Source: Tannerella sp. (GTDB lineage: Bacteria > Bacteroidota > Bacteroidia > Bacteroidales > Tannerellaceae). Taken from it: a stretch of 64,000 nucleotides of DNA. The stretch covers positions 1 through 64,000 of the forward strand of contig JAITVY010000105.1 of NCBI GenBank assembly GCA_031285565.1. The letters run 5' to 3'. The notes beneath the pieces are model-generated. The model saw nothing but the letters and a program-made list of their open reading frames with translations. It ran no database searches and had not been told where the DNA came from. Below are positions 25,198 to 31,556 of this stretch, piece by piece (within the stretch, counting starts at the first letter, position 1; every line of letters starts with the position of its first letter). The translations under genes were made by a program, and so were the position numbers.

Positions 25198-26301
25198 ATG
25201 AAGTTTAATCTGATTATTGCATTATGCATCCTGATTACAACTGTCAGCGCATCGAATAACAAACCTGTGATCAGTTCCGAAAACTGGGGTTCGGTCGATT
25301 CGAAGCCCGTATCTCTGTATACGTTGACCAATTCAAATGGTGTAATAGCCAAAATCACCAACTACGGCGGGATTGTTGTTGAATTTTATACCCCCGATAA
25401 TAAAGGGAATATGGACAACATCGTGCTTGGGTTAGGGAGCCTGGACGATTATCTGGCGGGACATCCGGCGTTTGGCTGCATCGTCGGACGTGTCATTAAC
25501 CGTATCGACGGGGCCAAGTTCACCCTCGACGGGACGGAATATGTGTTGGCTAAAAACTTTCTCAGGAAACATAGTATTCATGGAGGCATACATAATTTCA
25601 GCAGTAAGGTATGGGATGCAACAACTTCGAGTAGCAGAGAATCAGTAACGCTGTCGCTTGCTTACCTGTCTCCCGACATGGAAGAAGGTTTTCCCGGCAA
25701 CCTGACGGTGAGGGTGGATTATGTGTTGAACAACGATAATGAACTACAGATACACTACACAGCTACTACTGACAAGCCAACCGTAGTAAACCTATCCAAT
25801 CATAGCTACTTCAACCTTACAGGTTGCAAAGAGAATGTTCTCGACCATGAGGTTCGGATTTATGCCGACGCCTACACACCGGCAAACGACGAGCTTATCC
25901 CTACCGGAGAAATAGCCTCAGTAGAAGGCACGCCCTACGACCTGCGTGAATGGACGCGCATCAGTGACCGCCTGACCGACCTGCCGAAAGGATATGACAA
26001 TAACTTTTGTATAAAAGGCACGCCCGGCAAGCCGGTGCTGGTTGCCGAGATGTACGAACCCAAAAGTGGTCGTTTGTTACAAACCTACACTACCGAGCCC
26101 GGTCTTTGTTTCTATACCGCCTACGGTATGAAGATGAACCGGAACACGCCTCAAGGTGTCCCCTATACCTCATCCATGGGTGCCTGTTTCGAAACGCAAC
26201 ATTATCCCGATTCGCCCAATCATCCCAATTTCCCGTCAACGGTGCTTCGGCCGGGAGAAACCTATAAACAACTAACGATATACAAAGTCGGAGTAAAATA
26301 G
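25198..26301 (+). CDS. galM: Aldose 1-epimerase
   Basis: Interconverts alpha and beta anomers of free sugars. A 367-residue protein with an N-terminal signal-like segment (LIIALCILITTVSA), suggesting periplasmic location. Family motifs are LGSLDDYLAGHPAFGCIVGR (near 80), HSIHGGIHNFSSKVWDA (near 125), the catalytic His in VVNLSNHSYFNLTG (near 205) and the catalytic Glu in GACFETQHYPDSPNHPNFPS (near 325). It lies directly behind the GH43/GH92 gene and probably processes the sugar it releases. Confidence 0.95.
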   Translation: MKFNLIIALCILITTVSASNNKPVISSENWGSVDSKPVSLYTLTNSNGVIAKITNYGGIVVEFYTPDNKGNMDNIVLGLGSLDDYLAGHPAFGCIVGRVINRIDGAKFTLDGTEYVLAKNFLRKHSIHGGIHNFSSKVWDATTSSSRESVTLSLAYLSPDMEEGFPGNLTVRVDYVLNNDNELQIHYTATTDKPTVVNLSNHSYFNLTGCKENVLDHEVRIYADAYTPANDELIPTGEIASVEGTPYDLREWTRISDRLTDLPKGYDNNFCIKGTPGKPVLVAEMYEPKSGRLLQTYTTEPGLCFYTAYGMKMNRNTPQGVPYTSSMGACFETQHYPDSPNHPNFPSTVLRPGETYKQLTIYKVGVK

Positions 26302-26348
26302 GGTGTTCTAAGTAATTGTCTAAAAAAGTGGATTGTTTTTTTTATACG

Positions 26349-26369
26349 TATTTTTGTATTACAAAAATA
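26349..26369 (+). promoter_or_regulatory. Promoter -7 box inside a palindrome, BRO gene
   Basis: TATTTTTG (26349-26356) fits the -7 consensus and is the left arm of a palindrome TATTTTTGT-ATT-ACAAAAATA. The symmetric sequence could be an operator covering the transcription start. The ATG at 26385 follows 28 nt after the -7 box. Confidence 0.5.
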
Positions 26370-26384
26370 GAATAGATATGCAAT

Positions 26385-26891
26385 ATGGATAAAAATGCAA
26401 ATATTCAGCTATTTGAGAGCAAACGGGTTCGTACGGCATGGAACGAAGACGAAGAAGAGTGGTATTTCTCTATAGTAGATGTTGTCAGTATTCTAACTGA
26501 AAGTATTGATGGCAGGAAATATTGGAATAAGCTGAAACAAAGGCTGAAAGAGGAAGGGAATGAACTGGTGACAAATTGTCACCAGTTGAAAATGCTTGCA
26601 TCTGATGGTAAAATGCGTATGACTGATGTGGCTAATACTGAGCAGATATTCAGAATTATACAATCCATTCCCTCGCCTAAAGCAGAGCCGTTTAAACAAT
26701 GGCTGGCGCAAATAGGTAAGGAGCGTTTGGACCAAATGCAAGACCCTGAATTATCGATTGAACAGGCGATGACCGACTATAAACGTTTGGGATATTCCGA
26801 CAATTGGATTAACCAACGGTTGAAAAGTATTATCCTTTCTTTCTCTTATTTGTCAGCCATTTACGAACAGGCGTATCAACCCATCGCATGA
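26385..26891 (+). pseudogene. BRO-N domain protein gene, 3' truncated
   Basis: The 168-residue frame begins with a clear BRO N-terminal domain (a DNA-binding fold common in phage and mobile elements): MDKNANIQLFESKRVRTAWN, EEEWYFSIVDVVSILTES, TDVANTEQIFRIIQSIPSPK and FKQWLAQIGKERLDQMQDPE. Relatives of this Bacteroidales type run to ~270 residues. Homology stops after NWINQRLKSI (near 148). The last ~20 residues (LSFSYLSAIYEQAYQPIA) are antisense to the acyltransferase 3' end. The gene was thus cut at about 26828, exactly where the acyltransferase homology begins. The product may be made but lacks its C-terminal half. Confidence 0.75.
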
Positions 26892-27915
26892 TTGTATAAG
26901 CAAAGAATAAGTTGATTATCGATAATACCGCCACAATTAAGACTAATTTCATCCCGGACGGTTGGTATTTATAGTAATAGTCGCCGAATATCCAAACGGT
27001 AGTAATATGTGTCATATATAAAGGGTAGGACAGTCGTCCAATAAAATCGCACATTCTCTCCGTAACACCTGCAGTTTTAGCACCTGCCCCTATACTTAAG
27101 ATAATAGGAAATACAACTACTACCAATATAGATTCGGTAATCCAGTCATTGTGAAAGTGAGGATAGAAAAATACTGCTAAAAGCAATAAACAGGGTAAGA
27201 TGAAACCAAGTTTATGTTTGATAATCAAATTATATCTGTAGACCAGTAAGCCTGCAGAAAACGAAAAGGCGACCCGTGCAAAGCCATCACCAATCGAGCG
27301 AATTTCCCAGCCTCCGATAAGCCATCCTGCACTGTAGGCGCAATATACAAGCCATACCGCACTTAAAAAGCAGATTGCTATTAAATATTTACGTTTGATG
27401 CGGACTAAAACTAATGCATAAATGATATTGGCTATATATTCATAGAATAAAGACCAGGCAGGTGTATTATAAGGGAACAGTCCGCCACCCCGGTAATCGA
27501 CATAAGGAAAAGGTAATAAGAAAACAGAAAAAACGAATGCTAATATTATAAATCCCCAGCCTGAAGCGAGCGGATCATCTATAAACGGATTGAATATATA
27601 TCCTATAAGTCCGATCAGCGAACCTACGATTACAAGTGGGTGCAGCCTGATCAGCCTGTTTATAAAAAATGATTTTATTCCGATTTTTGCTACTCTGCCA
27701 TCGTAGGCATAACCAATTACAAAACCAGACAGACAAAAGAAAAAGTCGACGGCTAAAAAACCATGCGCCATCGAATTAAGTGTATAGTCGTCGGGGTATA
27801 TCATTTCCATGTAATGGTAAACAAGGATAACGATTGCAGCAACACCTCTTAACCCGTCAAGGGCGACATAATGAGGTTTGTTGGAAGAGGTCTGTTGTAA
27901 TTTTTCAGTATTCAA
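26830..27915 (-). CDS. Acyltransferase family 3 membrane protein (OafA/YrhL type)
   Basis: A 361-residue integral membrane O-acyltransferase with about ten hydrophobic segments. The family start is clear: YVALDGLRGVAAIVILVYHY (16-35) with the catalytic His and Arg-Gly context, FLAVDFFFCLSGFVIGYAYD (near 53) and FFINRLIRLHPLVIVG (near 83). Such enzymes acetylate or otherwise acylate surface polysaccharides, lipids or glycans. The C-terminal 37 codons have a degenerate copy at 21747-21862. Its end overlaps the artificial end of the truncated BRO frame. Confidence 0.92.
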   Translation of the reverse strand: MNTEKLQQTSSNKPHYVALDGLRGVAAIVILVYHYMEMIYPDDYTLNSMAHGFLAVDFFFCLSGFVIGYAYDGRVAKIGIKSFFINRLIRLHPLVIVGSLIGLIGYIFNPFIDDPLASGWGFIILAFVFSVFLLPFPYVDYRGGGLFPYNTPAWSLFYEYIANIIYALVLVRIKRKYLIAICFLSAVWLVYCAYSAGWLIGGWEIRSIGDGFARVAFSFSAGLLVYRYNLIIKHKLGFILPCLLLLAVFFYPHFHNDWITESILVVVVFPIILSIGAGAKTAGVTERMCDFIGRLSYPLYMTHITTVWIFGDYYYKYQPSGMKLVLIVAVLSIINLFFAYTIMRWVDTPVRKWLTNKRKKG

Positions 27916-27951
27916 AATAGGTTAAATTAGTTGTCAACAATAACGCAACCG

Positions 27952-27959
27952 CAAAGATA
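27952..27959 (-). promoter_or_regulatory. -7 box of the acyltransferase gene
   Basis: The minus strand reads TATCTTTG, 37 nt before the ATG at 27915. The -33 position has no TTTG. Confidence 0.5.
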
Positions 27960-28029
27960 AAATTTTATGGTATTCTGCGCTGCGGATTATTCCTTTATTT
28001 TTTTCTCTTCTTATGAGATTTCCAAATAA

Positions 28030-28069
28030 AAAATGAAAAAACGCTATTAATGTTGCATTTTTTCATTTT
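28030..28069 (-). terminator. Terminator of the redox operon
   Basis: AAAATGAAAAAACGC and GCATTTTTTCATTTT pair over 15 positions with one mismatch and end in T on the minus strand. The hairpin follows the stop codon at 28091 by about 22 nt. Confidence 0.7.
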
Positions 28070-28090
28070 ACATATTCTTAAGTCAAAATC

Positions 28091-28723
28091 TTAAGATCCA
28101 ATAATAGGCATAGAATGTATATACTGCTTGTCGGTAACCTGCTCTACCATAAATGCGGCAATATCGGAGCGAGAGATGTTAAAACTCATTTTAACATCGC
28201 CAAAACCTACTTTAACTTTACCCGTGTATAGTGTATCTTTCGGCGCCATAAAGCGGACTAATGTCCAATCGAGACCTGAGTTGGCAACGAGTTCTCCAAT
28301 AGCGATCATTTCTGCTTTTCCCTGCTTATATAATATTCCTGCCAACAATCCGGGAACAACTGTTATAAAGGATTTCTTATCATTTTTAAATGGAACGCTC
28401 GGCGTTGCCCAGTCGATCAACCGGAAGACCCCGTTATCCGCCATTGCCTTTATCAGAACCTTGTGCCCGTCCAATGAAGGTGTTCCTGTATATTTTTTCA
28501 TGGGTATGCCCACACACCAAATGACGGCATTACATCCCTTTACGGTTTCGCTGACGTTTTCATAATCGTTAATTTCACCTTGTATGATGGTGAGATTTTC
28601 ATGCTCCAACATCAGTTTGGATGTATCGCGTACATAAGCTTTTACCTGATAACCTTTATCTAAAGCGTGCCAGACGGCATGTTTCCCAATGCTACCGGCT
28701 GCGCCGAAAATAGCTACTTTCAT
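28091..28723 (-). CDS. NAD(P)-binding oxidoreductase, NmrA/SDR-like
   Basis: A 210-residue Rossmann protein. The start at 28723 (MKVAIFGAAGSIGKHAVWHA) places the nucleotide-binding GAAGSIG at residues 7-13; a longer frame from 28882 adds a basic stretch that is antisense to the next gene. Further features are YVRDTSKLMLEHENLTIIQG (near 37), CNAVIWCVGIPMKKYTG and WTLVRFMAPKDTLYTGKVKV. The NmrA-like group includes atypical SDR enzymes and redox sensors. The gene is third in an operon with a nitroreductase lipoprotein and a Cys-rich protein under a divergent HxlR regulator. Confidence 0.85.
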   Translation of the reverse strand: MKVAIFGAAGSIGKHAVWHALDKGYQVKAYVRDTSKLMLEHENLTIIQGEINDYENVSETVKGCNAVIWCVGIPMKKYTGTPSLDGHKVLIKAMADNGVFRLIDWATPSVPFKNDKKSFITVVPGLLAGILYKQGKAEMIAIGELVANSGLDWTLVRFMAPKDTLYTGKVKVGFGDVKMSFNISRSDIAAFMVEQVTDKQYIHSMPIIGS

Positions 28724-28737
28724 AATATATACTTCTT

Positions 28738-29424
28738 TTAATATCCTACTGTCTGTGCAAGCGCGACATGATGGCTTTCTCCCAGATGTAATAATTCGAG
28801 CAATTCCTTTTCCTTTACGCCGCCGCGAACAACGGATTTCAAACCTTCGGACGCGCAGTACAAATAAACGTTCTGCGTGCAATGCCCGGCGTCCGCGCCT
28901 GCCAGAGTCATATACATTTCAGCAGGTATTGGCATGCCACTCTGCCTGAATTTGTCGAAATCGGCTATCAGCAGAATGTTTAACGGAGCCGTTTCTACAA
29001 ACGGCTTCAATCCAGCCAGTGCACGGTGGTCGCCTTCGACAACGGTTTCCAAAACATGCTCCTGGGGGTTATAAAGATAAACTCCGTTGGCGAGAAAAAC
29101 ATACGTGTCGAGAGGATAGATCGCCGATGCGGCCGGAACCGTCCTTCTGTTTTCTTCCGGACGGTTGATGCCGTTCGCCACCCACAATATTTCCGACAAA
29201 TGTTTGAGGGATAGGTTTTCCGGTGCAAACTCGCGATACGATTTGCGTTCCTGCATACATTTCATAAGTGGAGCGCCGCTTTCGATATTCGGGGCTAATA
29301 ACTTGATATTTTCGAATTTGGTCAATTCCATAGGGGTTGTTTTTTCTGGTGTATAAACTTGATTGTCTGTGCATCCCGCAAATACAATCGCAAGGATGCT
29401 GAATGAAAGAATGATTTTTTTCAT
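28738..29424 (-). CDS. Nitroreductase-family lipoprotein (SagB-like)
   Basis: A 228-residue protein with a lipoprotein signal (FSILAIVFAGC, Cys at 18) followed by a nitroreductase fold. The FMN-site start RKSYREFAPENLSLKHLSEI (near 60) is followed by LWVANGINRPEENRRTVPAA (near 80), the SagB-like YPLDTYVFLANGVYLYNP, and AGADAGHCTQNVYLYCASEG (near 175) with the usual dimer helix. Nitroreductases move hydride from NAD(P)H via FMN; an exported lipoprotein form is common in Bacteroidales, role unknown. It lies 14 bases from each neighbour and so belongs to one operon. Confidence 0.88.
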   Translation of the reverse strand: MKKIILSFSILAIVFAGCTDNQVYTPEKTTPMELTKFENIKLLAPNIESGAPLMKCMQERKSYREFAPENLSLKHLSEILWVANGINRPEENRRTVPAASAIYPLDTYVFLANGVYLYNPQEHVLETVVEGDHRALAGLKPFVETAPLNILLIADFDKFRQSGMPIPAEMYMTLAGADAGHCTQNVYLYCASEGLKSVVRGGVKEKELLELLHLGESHHVALAQTVGY

Positions 29425-29437
29425 ATAGCTTTAAGAC

Positions 29438-29881
29438 TTAAACGATAATCTTTATGACGCAATCATTGCCGCCACGTAAAAAGGATTCTACAATCTCTGC
29501 ATCGACTGGTCTGCCAAAAAACATGCTCCACGTTGCTTTCTCATGTCCGAGAGTACAGTTGCACAGAGCATCGGCGTTTTTTGTAATCTCCGTCGCCATC
29601 TTACAGCCGCACTTGTCTTTTCCCAAATGCATGATAATACCGTCTGTTGTTTCGGTGAATGTTACTGGCAGTCGTTCATTTAGAAACTCCACATAATCTG
29701 TGCGGGTTTTGCAATGTGAAGCATCATTACGCAGCTTTACCATAAACTCGAACACATTTTGACGGGATGCACAGCCTTTTCCGCAACTCTCTATCAACTT
29801 TATTGCATTTGGGCTGGCATCGTCTTTGACTGCGCCCAGCAAGTCGTCTATCCATACTGCAAAATGATTCGCCATACTCAT
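29438..29881 (-). CDS. Cys-rich protein, possibly DUF6144-like
   Basis: A ~147-residue soluble protein starting at MSMANHF (29881) or two codons later (29875). A longer frame from 29944 runs through the promoter and is unlikely. Eight cysteines stand out: ESCGKGCASRQ (near 32), SHCKTRTDY, GKDKCGCKMATE and ADALCNCTLGHEKATWSMFF (near 106), suggesting metal or cluster binding. The pattern resembles small Bacteroidales and Firmicutes proteins annotated DUF6144; I am not certain. It is first in the operon with a nitroreductase and an NmrA-like protein, directly opposite the HxlR regulator. Confidence 0.7.
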   Translation of the reverse strand: MSMANHFAVWIDDLLGAVKDDASPNAIKLIESCGKGCASRQNVFEFMVKLRNDASHCKTRTDYVEFLNERLPVTFTETTDGIIMHLGKDKCGCKMATEITKNADALCNCTLGHEKATWSMFFGRPVDAEIVESFLRGGNDCVIKIIV

Positions 29882-29900
29882 ACTCAATTTGTTTACAGTG

Positions 29901-29908
29901 CAAAAATA
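29901..29908 (-). promoter_or_regulatory. -7 box of the redox operon
   Basis: The minus strand reads TATTTTTG, 20 nt before the start at 29881. The -33 position falls at about 29928, inside the palindrome 29919-29933, so a bound regulator would block it. Confidence 0.6.
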
Positions 29909-29918
29909 CATATCTTTG

Positions 29919-29933
29919 CTTACATATTGTAAG
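29919..29933. promoter_or_regulatory. Palindrome CTTACA-TAT-TGTAAG, candidate HxlR site
   Basis: A perfect inverted repeat with six-base arms in the divergent region. It covers the -33 position of the redox operon and shares the CTTAC half-site with the operator-like repeats at 29955 and 30372. Confidence 0.55.
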
Positions 29934-29948
29934 TCGTTACCCAAATGT

Positions 29949-29979
29949 AACTACTTACCTTCAGGTAACTTGGTTTATG
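29949..29979. repeat. Operator-like repeat at the start of the HxlR gene
   Basis: A 31-base stretch centred on TTACCT-TC-AGGTAA (29955-29968) and including the ATG of the regulator gene. It recurs at 30364-30394 with six changes. The palindrome fits an HxlR-type operator and suggests autoregulation. Confidence 0.7.
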
Positions 29980-30381
29980 AAGACAGATAGAGATATAGAA
30001 AAAAGCATTGATGACAGACCGAGTCCGGAAGTCTGTAAATCCACACTGGCTCCCGTGCAGGACGCTTTATATGTACTGAATGGCAAATGGAAATTGACTA
30101 TTCTGGTTGCAATGTTGGAAGGCAATAATCGTTTTGGAGATATTCAAAGGGCTCTCAATAAAATTGCGCCCAAAGTTCTATCCCACGAATTGAAGGAGTT
30201 AGAACTTCATGGTTTTATTACACGAACTGTATTTGATTCGACTCCCGTTGTTATCAAATATGAACTGACCGATTACAGTGCCTCGTTAGGACCGGTTATA
30301 GCAGCATTAAGGGATTGGGGAGTACAGCATCGTGAAAGAATCGTATTGCAAATGAATAAAAGTGTAACAACTTACCTTTAG
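29977..30381 (+). CDS. HxlR-family transcriptional regulator
   Basis: A 134-residue winged-helix regulator. The HxlR core is plain: ALYVLNGKWKLTILVAMLEG (near 30-49), NNRFGDIQRALNKIAPKVLS (near 50) with the recognition helix, HELKELELHGFITRTVF and the wing TPVVIKYELTDYSASLGPVI. A cysteine in the N-terminal arm (SPEVCKSTLAPV, residue 18) sits where redox- or electrophile-sensing HxlR proteins have theirs. The gene is divergent from the nitroreductase/NmrA operon, which it probably represses. Its stop codon lies inside a second copy of the putative operator. Confidence 0.92.
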   Translation: MKTDRDIEKSIDDRPSPEVCKSTLAPVQDALYVLNGKWKLTILVAMLEGNNRFGDIQRALNKIAPKVLSHELKELELHGFITRTVFDSTPVVIKYELTDYSASLGPVIAALRDWGVQHRERIVLQMNKSVTTYL

Positions 30382-30394
30382 GTAACCCGGTATA
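30364..30394. repeat. Operator-like repeat at the end of the HxlR gene
   Basis: Second copy of 29949-29979. Its palindrome TTACCT-TT-AGGTAA (30372-30385) contains the TAG stop of the regulator gene at 30379-30381, and it ends in an ATG at 30394 in the same relative place as the regulator start in copy 1. No gene now follows on this strand. Confidence 0.7.
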
Positions 30395-30492
30395 TGAAAA
30401 AGAAAGAGCCATATAGGTCTAATTCAAAAATAAAATTACATCACAAAAATTTTATCTTTACAAAACGGGTAAAATGAGTGCCGAATAGAAGC

Positions 30493-30996
30493 TTAGGCTT
30501 TGTTATTTTTCTTTTTCCATGGTTTTTGTACTGAAATAATAATGACTACCAGCAGTAATAGTGTTTGAACAGTTCCCCATATTTGTGTCATGTGTATATT
30601 TTCAAGAAATGCGGGATCTGTCAATGCGGCATCCCGGAGTTGGTCGGCAAGGATGACGTTATTATTAATGCAAGGCCCGAGTACAAACGTTCCGAATAAT
30701 ATTTGCATGATTATCATTACCCACTTAACTATAATCCATGGGTGTTTGAAAAATCCCCAGTTTGTCCATATACTATAAACCAGTCCTGTCACCAGTGCTC
30801 CGATAGCACCGTAAATGATGAAATAGTCGTCAACTATCTGTAATATCCTCGAACGCATATAAAGTTCATCACCCGATTCCGGATGAGTAATAAAGACCAG
30901 CAAACAGAGTGTAAGGCCTCCGACAATCCAACAGAAAGCAAAAAAAAGGTGAAAGATCTTTAGTATTTTTACTTCCTGTGTGTTTAATTTTTTCAT
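30493..30996 (-). CDS. Four-helix membrane protein, DUF2269-like
   Basis: A 167-residue integral membrane protein with four hydrophobic segments (FHLFFAFCWIVGGLTLCLLV, YFIIYGAIGALVTGLVYSIW, WIIVKWVMIIMQILFGTFVL, WGTVQTLLLLVVIIISV). A His near the start of the first (IFHLFFAFCW) and a Trp-rich loop fit the small DUF2269-type family, sometimes suspected of heme or quinone binding. It has no linked partner; the gene upstream ends 26 bases away. Function unknown. Confidence 0.75.
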   Translation of the reverse strand: MKKLNTQEVKILKIFHLFFAFCWIVGGLTLCLLVFITHPESGDELYMRSRILQIVDDYFIIYGAIGALVTGLVYSIWTNWGFFKHPWIIVKWVMIIMQILFGTFVLGPCINNNVILADQLRDAALTDPAFLENIHMTQIWGTVQTLLLLVVIIISVQKPWKKKNNKA

Positions 30997-31022
30997 ATTT
31001 GATATAAATCAGTTGGAACAAT

Positions 31023-31517
31023 TCAATTGGCAGTTATTTTTTTAAGAATGATTTTATTTACAATATTATTGTCTTGTATAGCAACTTGTTCAAGAATGTC
31101 CGGACTTCTAAATTCGAATTTAAACTTAAATGGGGCATTTTCAGGGTTGGTAATAACTATTTCGCCGGTTCTTTCTGATGTAAACCAAATTAAACATAAT
31201 TCGATGCCTGGCGAAGATTCTTTAAGTTCGGCAATAATAAATTTGTCAGTTTTATTGTCGTAACCATAAATCTGAGTAATGGAATCAACAATTTTGCCAT
31301 CTGCTATAACTTGACTATTAGAGACCAAACCTCCTGCAAATTGATTGTTTTCACTTTTGAAAAATGTATTATTTCCAAATTCTCCTTCCCAAATTCCTAA
31401 AAATTGCTTCATAAGCTCAACTTGGTCGAGATTTGTCTCTGTTGATTGTGTAAATGCTTTATTCATACAAAATATATTCAGCAAAATGATTAATAAGATC
31501 TTTGTAAATTGCTTCAT
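31023..31517 (-). CDS. Secreted hypothetical protein
   Basis: A 164-residue protein read from MKQFTKILLI (31517); nine codons upstream in frame (to 31544) look like leader sequence. The signal (ILLIILLNIFCMNKAFTQ) ends at AFTQ. The mature part begins with an acidic linker, then MKQFLGIWEGEFGNNTFF, ITQIYGYDNKTDKFIIAEL and FKFKFEFRSPDILEQVAI. The GIWEG start followed by beta strands recalls lipocalin-like DUF1579-type domains. It lies 40 bases after the rhamnosidase gene and may be co-transcribed. Confidence 0.65.
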   Translation of the reverse strand: MKQFTKILLIILLNIFCMNKAFTQSTETNLDQVELMKQFLGIWEGEFGNNTFFKSENNQFAGGLVSNSQVIADGKIVDSITQIYGYDNKTDKFIIAELKESSPGIELCLIWFTSERTGEIVITNPENAPFKFKFEFRSPDILEQVAIQDNNIVNKIILKKITAN

Positions 31518-31556
31518 TTTTAATTTTATTTTAATTCGTTGCAAGGTGTTCTCCTT

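Noticed and set aside
28724-28882. N-terminal extension of the NmrA-like protein
   Set aside because: The extra 53 residues are antisense to the nitroreductase gene and the Rossmann motif needs to be near the N-terminus, as it is with the 28723 start.
30394-30477. Small frame MKKKEPYRSN... after the HxlR gene
   Set aside because: 27 codons, very lysine-rich, begins only because the operator repeat ends in ATG; no sign of conservation.
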